Shown here: piece by piece, positions 48,743 through 56,966 of the stretch
How the letters are laid out: every line of letters starts with the position of its first letter
Position numbering within the stretch: the first letter of the stretch is position 1
Origin: Gammaproteobacteria bacterium
GTDB taxonomy: Bacteria > Pseudomonadota > Gammaproteobacteria > Eutrophobiales > Eutrophobiaceae
Length of the DNA stretch: 64,000 bases
Assembly (NCBI GenBank): GCA_028279365.1
Contig: JANQNX010000013.1
Location: 124,001-188,000 of the forward strand
Direction of reading: 5' to 3'
The notes under the pieces: model-generated
The model's database searches: none
Told to the model about the DNA's origin: nothing
The model's input: the letters and a program-made list of their open reading frames with translations, nothing else
Made by a program: the position numbers and the translations under genes

Positions 48743-49459
48743 TCATTGCCAGGATTCTATCTTTTCCATGTTGGCATATTCATTTAACAATTGAATAAAC
48801 ATTTCGCGCTTCATCGGTTTGGCACCGAGCATCTGTAAATGTCGTGAGTAAACCTGGCAGTCGATTAATCTAAAATCCCTTTGCAGAAGGCGATGGGTTA
48901 GATCCACCAGCGCGACCTTGGAAGCATCGGTCCGATTACTAAACATGGATTCGCCATAAAATACTTTTCCCATCGCAATACCGTAGAGTCCACCGACCAG
49001 TTTATCTTCATGCCAACATTCAACCGAATGCGCATAGCCTAACTGGAACAGGCTAAAATAGGCTAGCTTAATGTCTTTTGTGATCCAGGTATCATCGACG
49101 CCTTTCCTGGACGCCGCACAGCCTTCAAGTACGGCATCAAATGCCTGGTTGTAAGTGATGTGGTATTCCTGTTTGCGGATGCGTTTACGCAGGCTTCTCG
49201 ATACCTTGAGCTCGGATGGTTCGAGTACACAACGTGGATCGGGGGTCCACCAGAGTACCGGCTGACCTTCATTGAACCAGGGGAAAATTCCTCGCAAATA
49301 GGCGTCAAGTAATCGATGCGTAGTCAGGTCGCCGCCAATAGCCAGCAGCCCATCGGGATCACGCAAGGCTTCGCTTGGATCAGGAAAATTCTCCGCAAGA
49401 CAGTTGCGTTTAACCCAGTAGAGTTTATTTGTGCCCTCTTTGTAATTGCCGTAGGTCAT
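48743..49459 (-). CDS. aat: Leucyl/phenylalanyl-tRNA-protein transferase
   Basis: The 238-residue GNAT-like enzyme adds Leu or Phe to N-terminal Lys and Arg, creating N-degrons. Characteristic segments are FPDPSEALRDPDGLLAIGGDL, LLDAYLRGIFPWFNEGQPVLWWTPDPRCVL near 49-78, SVECWHEDKLVGGLYGIAMGKVFYGESMFS near 146-175 and IDCQVYSRHLQMLGA. E. coli Aat has 234 residues. Twenty-one bases separate it from bpt. Confidence 0.97.
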   Translation of the reverse strand: MTYGNYKEGTNKLYWVKRNCLAENFPDPSEALRDPDGLLAIGGDLTTHRLLDAYLRGIFPWFNEGQPVLWWTPDPRCVLEPSELKVSRSLRKRIRKQEYHITYNQAFDAVLEGCAASRKGVDDTWITKDIKLAYFSLFQLGYAHSVECWHEDKLVGGLYGIAMGKVFYGESMFSNRTDASKVALVDLTHRLLQRDFRLIDCQVYSRHLQMLGAKPMKREMFIQLLNEYANMEKIESWQ

Positions 49460-49465
49460 GCGCTA

Positions 49466-50605
49466 TCAGTTTACACAGGCCTTGTAGGGCAGGTGAGTTT
49501 CCTGTTCGGCAATATGTTCTTTCATCATACTGGTTTCTCTATCCAAATAATCCTTGATGGCGTCCCTGAATCCGGTTTCCCTGATCCAATGCGCGGAACT
49601 CATTGCCATCGGGTGAAAACCCCGCGCCAATTTATGTTCTCCTTGAACACCTGCATCCAGTTTTTGCATTCCCTGTTCTATGACAAACTCTATGGTTTGA
49701 TAGTAGCACAATTCAAAATGCAAATTAGGCACATGTCCATGACATCCCCAATGTCTTCCATAGAGCGTTGTATCGTCTTTCATTACAAACGCACCGGCAA
49801 TAAAGTCATCATGTTGTCGAGCCAGGAACAGCAGCGTTTGCTCGGGTAATGCTTCTCCCAATGCGATAAAGAAATCCAGCGTTAATCTGGGCTCACCCCA
49901 TTTCTTATAAAATGTTGAACAGTAGAACTGGTAAAATTGATGCCAATGCTGTTCAGTAATTTGCTTGCCTTGTAGACATTCTATCTCGATACCTGCCTCT
50001 GAGATTGAACGCCGTTCACGCGCTATTTTTTTACGTTTTTTTGAACTTAAACTGTCAAGGAAATCCTGAAAATCACGGTAATCGCGATTAAACCAATGAT
50101 ACTGACAGGTGATTCGTTGTAGCCCGTTGAATTTCTCGTAGATAGGTAATTCAGTTTTATCCGGGAATAAAATATGTAACGAGGAAAATTGATTCGCTTC
50201 CAGTATTTGTTCACAGGCAGAGAGTAATGTTTTTGCTACCTGATTTTTGTCGACCTCGGTATTAACCAGCATACGCGTGCCGGCTACCGGGCTAAATGGA
50301 ATAGCAGAGACCAGTTTCGGGTAGTAGTTTCGTCCGGCACGTTGGTAGGCATCGGCCCAGGCCCAATCAAAAACGAATTCGCCATAAGAATCCTGTTTGA
50401 CATAAAGTGGCATGGCACCTTGCAATACATCATCTTGCTCGATCACGATGTGAGCGGGTTGCCAATATTGATTCTTTAAGCAATCAAATCGTTCAAGGTT
50501 GTTCAGGAATGGGTAAGATAAAAATGGGTTGTTATGTGTTTCAAGCGTTTGCCATTGTAATTCTGTGACAGCACTTAGCTTATCGATAATACGCCAGCTG
50601 GGCAT
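49466..50605 (-). CDS. FemAB/GNAT-type acyltransferase-like protein (peptidoglycan-linked family)
   Basis: The 379-residue cytoplasmic protein belongs to the DUF482/FemAB-like family with a tandem GNAT fold. LSYPFLNNLERF near 29-40, MPLYVKQDSYGEFVFDWAWADAYQ near 70-93, SSKKRKKIARERRSI near 190-204, and GRHWGCHGHVPNLHFELCYYQ near 285-305 are conserved in the family. Function is not established; an aminoacyl or acyl transfer to the envelope has been suggested. It starts the aat-bpt-infA series: its stop is only 6 bases before the aat start. Confidence 0.85.
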   Translation of the reverse strand: MPSWRIIDKLSAVTELQWQTLETHNNPFLSYPFLNNLERFDCLKNQYWQPAHIVIEQDDVLQGAMPLYVKQDSYGEFVFDWAWADAYQRAGRNYYPKLVSAIPFSPVAGTRMLVNTEVDKNQVAKTLLSACEQILEANQFSSLHILFPDKTELPIYEKFNGLQRITCQYHWFNRDYRDFQDFLDSLSSKKRKKIARERRSISEAGIEIECLQGKQITEQHWHQFYQFYCSTFYKKWGEPRLTLDFFIALGEALPEQTLLFLARQHDDFIAGAFVMKDDTTLYGRHWGCHGHVPNLHFELCYYQTIEFVIEQGMQKLDAGVQGEHKLARGFHPMAMSSAHWIRETGFRDAIKDYLDRETSMMKEHIAEQETHLPYKACVN

Positions 50606-50625
50606 TGGAACTACCTACACAAACT

Positions 50626-51129
50626 TTACGGAGAGATAACAACACTGCCACCCAGTACCGTTAAGGTAGCGCGTTTCGAACCTGACAGAGAAAAATTGGT
50701 CTCCTCATAAGTGCCACTCTCGAGCATGAAACGGAAAGTAATGGTGCTGCCGTTGACGAGTGCATTAAGTTTTGCCGAACTGACTGAGTTATCGATAACG
50801 TAACCGAGTACGAATTCGCTCCAGGCGAGGTCGGTAATGCAAACTGCGTCATTGATAGAGCGATTGTCCAGTAATCGATTGTCGACCTGAAACGTCGGGC
50901 AGTGTTTATTGACTAATTTATCAAGCGCACGATTAATTGAAAAACGTGCGCGTACCGCGTTGACGCTGTCACGATATATTTCCAAGCTGTAACCTTGATC
51001 ATTATCCGTATATGCAACCTGGGTCGCGGTATTGGTATTGGTGTCAGTATGCGTAATAACTTGCCAGTCAGCATATACGCTGATGGGCAATAATAATAAG
51101 ATTGATGATAATACAATCGATTTATTCAT
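50626..51129 (-). CDS. Small exported protein, unknown
   Basis: The 167-residue product has a signal peptide cleaved near VYA-DW (residue 20) and two mature Cys (in NKHCPTF and DAVCITD) that may form a disulfide. The body looks beta-rich, with a run of Thr/Asn near 30 and a Gly/Ser-rich C-terminus. I do not recognise the family. It is 20 bases upstream of the FemAB-like gene, so the two may share a transcript. Confidence 0.65.
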   Translation of the reverse strand: MNKSIVLSSILLLLPISVYADWQVITHTDTNTNTATQVAYTDNDQGYSLEIYRDSVNAVRARFSINRALDKLVNKHCPTFQVDNRLLDNRSINDAVCITDLAWSEFVLGYVIDNSVSSAKLNALVNGSTITFRFMLESGTYEETNFSLSGSKRATLTVLGGSVVISP

Positions 51130-51224
51130 GATTTTGATTATAGCAAGCCATGTGACTAAACCGATGACTTGTCAGTAAAATAATGATTATCTAACAGAAT
51201 TGGCACATTTACGACCAAGACATT

Positions 51225-52208
51225 ATGCAGCGTAGACAATTTATCTCTTCTGGTTTGGCAGCAACCATGCTGCTTGGTGCGTCAAAATGGTGTTTGGCAA
51301 AAGATACTGAAGCAAAGGTGGGCCTGGTGATGGATAAGGTATTCTTGCAACATCACATCTCGCCAGACCATCCAGAGTCGCCAGCACGCTATCAGGCAAT
51401 CGTGTCAGCAATTGATGCCTTGGAAATAACCAACAGACTTTTCATGTTAGCGCTAAATATAGCGCCGAATAACTGGCTTGAAACCGTGCATAGCAAACAA
51501 CATATTGAGTCGATTAGGGAAAATACACCACGAGCATTTTTAGTGGCAAGTGCCGGCGTCGCTGCAGCACTGGCAGGTGTCGATGCGATATCCAACAAGC
51601 AGGTAGAATATGTGTTCAGTGCCTCGCGCCCGCCGGGGCATCATGCATTGAATACCGGGAAAGAAGAGGGCTTTTGTTATTTTAATAATATTGCTGTGGC
51701 TGCCCGTTATGCGCAGCAAAAATATGGCTTTAAAAAAATACTGATTGTCGATTGGGATTATCATCATGGTAATGCCACCGAGGCGATGTTTTACGACGAT
51801 CCATCAGTCTTGTTTTTTTCGACACATGATCACTATGCTTATCCTGGAACCGGCGATCCGAAAAGGCGGGGTGCAGGGAAAGGTGAGGGTTATAATATCA
51901 ATGTGCACCTTCCTTGCGGTGCTAACAACAAGGATATCATTACCGCATTTGAACGCGTCCTGTTACCCGCTGCAGAGACATTTAAACCTGACTTTGTGAT
52001 GGTATCAGCCGGGTTTGATAGTCGTATTAATGATTTGTTGGGTTGTTATCTGGTCGACGATGAGGGCTTCAAGACACTAACACGCATTGTTAAAGCCATT
52101 GCGAATCAATATTGTAATGGAAGACTACTTTCTATCCTTGAAGGCGGTTATAACCTGAAGGGTAACGCCAACGCCGTTGTGTCACATATACAGGCGTTGT
52201 TGGAATAA
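51225..52208 (+). CDS. HDAC-family deacetylase with Tat signal peptide
   Basis: The 327-residue arginase-fold amidohydrolase has the histone deacetylase motifs RPPGHHA (H139, H140), VDWDYHHGN (D176, D178, H180), SAGFDSR (D265) and GGYN (Y309). D178, H180 and D265 should hold zinc and Y309 stabilise the intermediate. The N-terminus is MQRRQFISSGLAA followed by a hydrophobic run and CLAKD, a twin-arginine signal, so the enzyme is probably folded in the cytoplasm and exported. Bacterial members deacetylate polyamines, acetoin-related or other small amides; the substrate here is unknown. Cleavage probably follows CLA near residue 25. Confidence 0.9.
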   Translation: MQRRQFISSGLAATMLLGASKWCLAKDTEAKVGLVMDKVFLQHHISPDHPESPARYQAIVSAIDALEITNRLFMLALNIAPNNWLETVHSKQHIESIRENTPRAFLVASAGVAAALAGVDAISNKQVEYVFSASRPPGHHALNTGKEEGFCYFNNIAVAARYAQQKYGFKKILIVDWDYHHGNATEAMFYDDPSVLFFSTHDHYAYPGTGDPKRRGAGKGEGYNINVHLPCGANNKDIITAFERVLLPAAETFKPDFVMVSAGFDSRINDLLGCYLVDDEGFKTLTRIVKAIANQYCNGRLLSILEGGYNLKGNANAVVSHIQALLE

Positions 52209-52222
52209 CGGAAAAGAAAATT

Positions 52223-52981
52223 TCAATTTATACTTATTAAACTTGAACGAGACTGGAATGCCAGGCCAAGTAAACAGGAAGCAAAAAGCCAGATTGCAGC
52301 GGGTATTGGCACTGGTGAATAGTTAAATTCAACGATTGCTCCACTGCCTTGAAAATTAACGATGAGCTGATCGATTAATCCAAGACCAGCGAAAGATGCA
52401 TTAGCAATACCGCCGTTTTGGCTGCTTATAATAATCGACGCCAGCAAATTGCCTTCATAATAGGCATTAACAAAATTATCGCCAAATCTGCCATCTTCAA
52501 CATCGAGAAAAATTGATTCTACGTAAGTCGCACCTTCAGTAAAGTCGATAATAATGTCACCGCCAAAACGCGAATCATCCGGATCGTTACTATTGTTATC
52601 TTCACTGATGATTAGAATATTGCCAGCTCCAGGCAAGGAGAGATCCGGGTCCTGACCTGAGCAATTTGGATAAGCACTAATGCCACAATTGGCATTGAAT
52701 AACATTAACTCGCGGCTACCACTGGCGCCGCCAATAGGAAGGTTGAAACCGGGATTAGCGCCATTATTTCTATTACCGGCATTGCCTTGATTGACGACAT
52801 TAAAAGTTGCGCCAAACAGTGTCATGCCTGTGATGATGTCGCCCGGATTAAGCAGACCATCACCTTGTGTAAATTGATCTTCAAAATTGATGGTTGCGGC
52901 CTGTATATTCGTCACAAATAACAGGCCCAAAATGAGACTTGTAGTGCTATAACTTTTCAGTTTCATAACAGCAATGGACAT
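52223..52981 (-). CDS. VPLPA-CTERM-type sorted secreted protein
   Basis: The 252-residue product has a signal peptide (near QAA-TI, residue 29) and a C-terminal tail VPIPAAIWLFASCLLGLAF followed by a basic-polar end. This is the VPLPA-CTERM signal, recognised and cleaved by a dedicated exosortase. The mature part is beta-rich, full of Gly/Asn/Asp (SEDNNSNDPDDSRFGGD near 125-141), as in adhesin-like or matrix proteins. No exosortase gene is in the window. It converges with the HDAC-like gene over 14 bases. ATG at 52981 or 52966 are both possible starts. Confidence 0.78.
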   Translation of the reverse strand: MSIAVMKLKSYSTTSLILGLLFVTNIQAATINFEDQFTQGDGLLNPGDIITGMTLFGATFNVVNQGNAGNRNNGANPGFNLPIGGASGSRELMLFNANCGISAYPNCSGQDPDLSLPGAGNILIISEDNNSNDPDDSRFGGDIIIDFTEGATYVESIFLDVEDGRFGDNFVNAYYEGNLLASIIISSQNGGIANASFAGLGLIDQLIVNFQGSGAIVEFNYSPVPIPAAIWLFASCLLGLAFQSRSSLISIN

Positions 52982-53138
52982 AATGACAGTGAAAATAATT
53001 GTCAGATTATCTGAAGTAAATGTTAAAAATATGTCTTTTTTTTATGACAATTACTGAAAAATTAATTAGAAAAAGAAATAGTATCGATATATCAGGCTGA
53101 TTATTCCTCCAAATAATTGATGCTAGCTGTTTTTATCT
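52982..53138. other. AT-rich spacer without a gene
   Basis: 157 bases between two leftward genes. It is AT-rich and must contain the promoter of the VPLPA gene. I see no terminator stem for the small exported-protein gene and no other feature. Confidence 0.4.
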
Positions 53139-53579
53139 TTATGTTTTCTCATCGACACAAACACCAGTCAGTAACATGCCAACAGCGGTTTGATAAGCAT
53201 AGGGTTTTTCTTTCTTATCGATATTTTCAGCAATTCTTAATGAGGCAAATTGTCCGTTTTCCTCAAAAACACTGATCACTTTATATGAGTAATCTTCATA
53301 ATCGTTGGTTAACACGATAGGCGTCACTACCTTGCTGAAGTTTGTCAGCCTTGCTTTTAAAGCAGTGGTGCCGACAACTTTACCTGTATCACGATCTAGA
53401 AAGAATTTTCGGTTCAAATAATTTGCACTCCAGCCATGGTCTTTATAGTGTCCAATCCTGTTTAAATCCAGAACGGCATCAATTGAGCAAGCATATTTTG
53501 ATGCGTGAGCAGGAATTGCTGCCATTGCTAGCAAGGTGATAACAAATACTCTAAGTATATTATGATGACTAACTAACAT
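53139..53579 (-). CDS. Small exported protein downstream of TetR gene, unknown
   Basis: The 146-residue product starts at ATG 53579, seven bases after GAGGAG, and has a signal peptide (cleavage near AHA-SK). A longer start five codons upstream would overlap the tetR stop and lacks a Shine-Dalgarno. Two mature Cys (YACSID, GVCVDE) lie at the two ends of the mature chain and may bond. The body is beta-rich with KFFLDRDTGKVVG. I recognise no family. It begins 11 bases after the TetR gene, so it is in the same transcript and probably under its control. Confidence 0.68.
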   Translation of the reverse strand: MLVSHHNILRVFVITLLAMAAIPAHASKYACSIDAVLDLNRIGHYKDHGWSANYLNRKFFLDRDTGKVVGTTALKARLTNFSKVVTPIVLTNDYEDYSYKVISVFEENGQFASLRIAENIDKKEKPYAYQTAVGMLLTGVCVDEKT

Positions 53580-53590
53580 GGGGACTCTCC

Positions 53591-54226
53591 TCAAATTTTC
53601 AGGTCATGTAAAAATTTCTCTGTAAATATATCCACAGGTTCCAAACTTTTATGTAATCTGGCTCTAAGCACTGCGCCCTCCCATCCAATCCAAAAGTATT
53701 TTGCAGTGGTAGCGCAATCAATATCGGGCTTAATTTGTTTTTCTTTTTTGGCGTCTAATAAGCATTTTTCCAGCAAGTCTTCCCAATTGCGGAATGATTC
53801 TTCTATTTTTATGATTAATGCTTCATTCAGCAGGCTGCTTTCCTGACCCATGTTTCCAACCAAACAACCACGCTTGAATTGAAATTTTTTGATCCCATTT
53901 TTGGCGTCTTCTGTGAAGTTAACAATTCGGGTAACTGGGGATACTGTTTGGTCGTTAAAGTATTTGCACAGTTTGTGAATAAAATAACTGTTGTATTGTT
54001 GAATGACCTCGATCAAATAATCATCTTTACTTTTAAAGTAGTGATAAAAACTTCCTTTGGGGATATCAATCTTTTTCAAAATTTGATCAATGCCAGTGGC
54101 GGTTGCCCCTTTTTCAGTAATGATTTCAACCCCCGCCCAAATAATTCTTCGTTTGGTTTCTTCACTATGCTTCGAGTCGAGTCGAGGACGTCCTCGCTTG
54201 GGTTTTATAGTATTAAGTTGTTCCAT
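53591..54226 (-). CDS. TetR/AcrR-family transcriptional regulator
   Basis: The 211-residue regulator has an N-terminal helix-turn-helix (about 20-65) with GATATGIDQILKKIDIPKGS and FYHYFKSKDDYLIEVI, after a basic KRGRPR leader. The C-terminal ligand-binding domain resembles the YxaF/NemR-like group. I choose ATG 54226 over the upstream TTG at 54262 because a palindromic operator and -10 box lie between them. It is likely a self-repressor. The ligand is unknown; the co-transcribed small exported protein and the exported START-like gene upstream are candidates for its regulon. Confidence 0.9.
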   Translation of the reverse strand: MEQLNTIKPKRGRPRLDSKHSEETKRRIIWAGVEIITEKGATATGIDQILKKIDIPKGSFYHYFKSKDDYLIEVIQQYNSYFIHKLCKYFNDQTVSPVTRIVNFTEDAKNGIKKFQFKRGCLVGNMGQESSLLNEALIIKIEESFRNWEDLLEKCLLDAKKEKQIKPDIDCATTAKYFWIGWEGAVLRARLHKSLEPVDIFTEKFLHDLKI

Positions 54227-54262
54227 TTGCAAATAATAGACTGATCGTCTAGAAAAATACAA
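54226..54262 (-). promoter_or_regulatory. Self-regulated TetR promoter with operator; leaderless start
   Basis: On the reverse strand TTGTAT (54262-54257) and TATTAT (54238-54233) are spaced by 18 bases. The palindrome TAGAC-N5-GTCTA (54237-54251) lies between them and overlaps the -10. Counting seven bases from the -10 puts the start of transcription at 54226, which is the A of the ATG, so the mRNA may have no leader. The palindrome resembles known TetR-family sites such as the NemR box. Confidence 0.62.
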
Positions 54263-54350
54263 GCAAATGATTTAATTTAGTCTAAGTATTTGTAATAAAT
54301 ATAATTTATGAGGCTAATCAGCTATGCTGAAATTAAGCTTGGAGGACTAG

Positions 54351-54388
54351 CTCAGGCAACAGCTTTGTTGAGTTTACGTGGACCTGAG
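54351..54388. repeat. Nested hairpin in the spacer upstream of tetR
   Basis: CTCAGG and CCTGAG pair over 6 bp. Inside, CAACA and TGTTG pair over GCTT, leaving a 12-base bulge on the right. The 144-base spacer (54263-54406) has no gene. Neither strand has a T run, so it is not a standard terminator. Confidence 0.4.
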
Positions 54389-54406
54389 AGGAGATGATTT
54401 AGCGCT

Positions 54407-54988
54407 TTATCTATCTAACAGCGCCGCCTTTTTCTCCAGATTATGTATGGTCTCGCTAGTAATCCTTACTACCATCTTTTTCATTTGATACGGACCAATG
54501 ATAGGGAAAATGAAAAAATCAGGCGCAATTTCAGCCTGCATGACAATATTGGTTTTTTCCTGACCTTCACTATTATCAGCTTGTATTTCCCATCGGGTCC
54601 AGCCGGATAATAAATCGCTCTGTTCTGGAATAACAACAGCTTCAATTATAGAGTCTGTCATTTCCGAAAATGTTTGAACGTGTCTGATACGGTAACAAAT
54701 AATCAATACACAGGCCTTGGTCAGCATTGAAACAGTTACCTTGTCTTTTGCATCGTCATCAATAATCTTGCTCTCAAGAAGATAAGGATTAATCGTTGGT
54801 AAGTTTTCATAATCGACTATGATGTTTTTGATTGTCCGCCAATCGGCATCCAGTGTGGCAACGATTTTAATTGAGTAATTGCCGTCAGTTTCGGCGACAT
54901 CAATGCTATTTAATTCCGCTGCATTCACAGAAAATGCAATCAGCTTAATAAACAACGCTAACAAAAGTCGAGTTAGGCGATTAGACAT
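54407..54988 (-). CDS. Exported SRPBCC/START-like lipid-binding protein
   Basis: The 193-residue product has a signal peptide (cleavage near VNA-AE) and a START-type fold: the family pattern ATLDADWRTIKNIIVDYENLP near 41-61, LPTINPYLLESKII, and a long C-terminal helix (MKKMVVRITSETIHNLEKKAA). Such proteins have a deep pocket for lipids, sterols or aromatic compounds. A pair of Cys is in TKACVLIICYR. Its ATG shares one base with the upstream lipoprotein stop (TAATG), so the two are translated together and probably work together in the envelope. Confidence 0.83.
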   Translation of the reverse strand: MSNRLTRLLLALFIKLIAFSVNAAELNSIDVAETDGNYSIKIVATLDADWRTIKNIIVDYENLPTINPYLLESKIIDDDAKDKVTVSMLTKACVLIICYRIRHVQTFSEMTDSIIEAVVIPEQSDLLSGWTRWEIQADNSEGQEKTNIVMQAEIAPDFFIFPIIGPYQMKKMVVRITSETIHNLEKKAALLDR

Positions 54989-56487
54989 TATTGAATTTCT
55001 GCTTTGATGATGAAATATCTTTCCAATAAACGTGCATCGTCAAAATGCCGCTTGCCAGTGAACGCCGTCGCGTGAGTACCCCATTGTCGCATTGCCCCCG
55101 GCTCAGTAATACCCATCGGCCAGAATAAATAACGTTCGCCACGTAAACTGCTCCTGATGATACCTGATTCATCGTATAAACTTTGATGTTGTTGCTGATT
55201 GACAGGTAGGGAACGTAATGTGTCGAGTTCTTGTAACTGATAGGCATGATTACCTGTGACTTCCGCTTTATCTTCAAGAGACACTCGCTGAATATAATGG
55301 TTGCCGGAAGCAATGCGCACGACTACGCGTTTTTCATCTGACCAGTGTAATGACTGCGGAATGAATGCAGGCTCAGATAAAGACAGTGATTGATTTTTTT
55401 GTTCGACAAATTGTGTCGGGAAGAATAAATGATAACAGCCGCAATTATGCATTGTATCGAAAACCAGTGGGCGACCATCAGTTGATAGCGTAACCCGCCA
55501 GGTAATACCATCAATCTGTCCACCTAATAGATCCCAGTTCGACGTTTTCGGACGGGCCGGAAACCAGATGGTGTAATTCAGCTGCAGCAATGTTTGCTTG
55601 TTGAGATGTGTACGCGATACATGTCGATAAACCTGGGCAATAGATGTGTCGACAAGCGGCGTTGCGTCTTGTGTGAGTTTTATACGACCAATTTTATCAT
55701 TGTTATCAACGCTATCGATTTCAAACACAGGGGCAAAGTAGTCAAACAGTTGCTCCAATTGTTTTTCAGAGGGTAGCGGAATAGATAGCGGGTTATGGTT
55801 TGAGTGTTTGAGAATACCGGCAACATCTGTATTGGAATTGTTATTAATCTTGTAAAAATATCGTTGAAGCGTGCCTTTAACAGGAAGTTCTGACAGAGCT
55901 TGATTAAATACGGTTTGTGTTTCTTGATGCCAGTCATAAATACCTGCTCGGAAAAACCATGCTGTCAGCGGGTATAAGCCAATGGCACGTTGCCAGGTAT
56001 TATAGGAATCAGGCACCACAGCCAGGTCAATCAGACGCGCTTTGTTTGCATTATCGTGGAAGTCGGACAGACGCAATGTGTGACTGCATTGATCCAGGCT
56101 GGACAGTAGCGCTTGTTTATTATTGATCGCTGGATAGTTATCGTAGATAAATTGGCGGTTTGTGATATCCAGATTAGCTAATTCAATCTGCCAGTCGGCA
56201 AGCGTCAGCGATTGCATCTGATCCAGCCAGAAGTGAAACGCATCAGGATTGAATGACTGGAGACGGAATTCAGATAAAAATCGATTGACTCGCAGATAAG
56301 GAAAGCTATTAATTCGCGCATGTTGCGCATCATTTACCTTGGCATCATCGATACGCTGATTGACTTGGGCCATCAAATCAATGCATTCAGTTATAGCAGC
56401 ATCGCTAGCGTTTCTGCTAACCGTTCCAGGTAATGAACAGCCAGATAACAGAGTTGATAAGACTAATAAATTGACAACGATGCGCAT
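54988..56487 (-). CDS. Large lipoprotein of unknown function
   Basis: The 499-residue lipoprotein has a signal ending LLSGC, lipidated at C17. There is no known domain. A notable segment is RVTLSTDGRPLVFDTMHNCG followed by CYHLFFP, with C349-G-C351 flanked by H347 and H353, which could bind a metal or heme-like ligand. Another conserved-looking part is near the C-terminus (PMGITEPGAMRQWGTHATAF). The N-terminal half is helical and the rest beta-rich. It is directly coupled to the START-like protein gene. A role in lipid or aromatic handling would be inference only. Confidence 0.72.
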   Translation of the reverse strand: MRIVVNLLVLSTLLSGCSLPGTVSRNASDAAITECIDLMAQVNQRIDDAKVNDAQHARINSFPYLRVNRFLSEFRLQSFNPDAFHFWLDQMQSLTLADWQIELANLDITNRQFIYDNYPAINNKQALLSSLDQCSHTLRLSDFHDNANKARLIDLAVVPDSYNTWQRAIGLYPLTAWFFRAGIYDWHQETQTVFNQALSELPVKGTLQRYFYKINNNSNTDVAGILKHSNHNPLSIPLPSEKQLEQLFDYFAPVFEIDSVDNNDKIGRIKLTQDATPLVDTSIAQVYRHVSRTHLNKQTLLQLNYTIWFPARPKTSNWDLLGGQIDGITWRVTLSTDGRPLVFDTMHNCGCYHLFFPTQFVEQKNQSLSLSEPAFIPQSLHWSDEKRVVVRIASGNHYIQRVSLEDKAEVTGNHAYQLQELDTLRSLPVNQQQHQSLYDESGIIRSSLRGERYLFWPMGITEPGAMRQWGTHATAFTGKRHFDDARLLERYFIIKAEIQ

Positions 56488-56571
56488 ACTGACTTCTAAC
56501 TGGAGTATACGCTTAAGACCGACAAATAACGCTGCAGTTCGATTTATGCAGCCAGATACCAGAATTTGTTC

Positions 56572-56910
56572 TTAGTCAGGAGTTTGTTCGCCAGTGGTTT
56601 TGGTATAGACCGGGAATGGGGTGATGTTGTCTCCCGGTTTAGCTTCGGTCATTTTTGCCGTGCCTTCTTTTTTAACTTCATCTATACGAATGATCGAATG
56701 CATGGGTATATAACTACGTTCGACGTCTTTAAACTCAGTCTTCAAATTTTCTTCACTGGGATCCACAACGACACTGCTGCGCTCACCAAAAATCAGTTGC
56801 TCGACCTCGATAAAGCCAAACATATCGCCATGAAATACATTCCGGGCATAGATCTCGTAAACATTGCCCTGATTTTGAAAGATAATTTTATAGATGCGTT
56901 CGTCAGACAT
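56572..56910 (-). CDS. DUF1820 family protein
   Basis: The 112-residue soluble protein begins MSDERIYKIIFQNQGNVYEIYARNV and continues with FGFIEVEQLIFGERSSVVVDPSEE and SYIPMHSIIRIDEV, the DUF1820 pattern. The family is found in gammaproteobacteria and is not characterised. The C-terminus is variable and Lys/Pro-rich. It is 84 bases upstream of the lipoprotein start in the same direction and 56 bases after the AbgT gene. Confidence 0.88.
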   Translation of the reverse strand: MSDERIYKIIFQNQGNVYEIYARNVFHGDMFGFIEVEQLIFGERSSVVVDPSEENLKTEFKDVERSYIPMHSIIRIDEVKKEGTAKMTEAKPGDNITPFPVYTKTTGEQTPD

Positions 56911-56966
56911 TTGTGTGATGGCCCGTTAAAAAAGCGCGGATAATAGCATAAATACATCCCACGACA

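Noticed and set aside
54341..54400. Stretch resembling a tRNA D-arm (GGAGGACTAGCTCAG)
   Set aside because: No anticodon arm, T-loop or acceptor pairing follows at the right distances.
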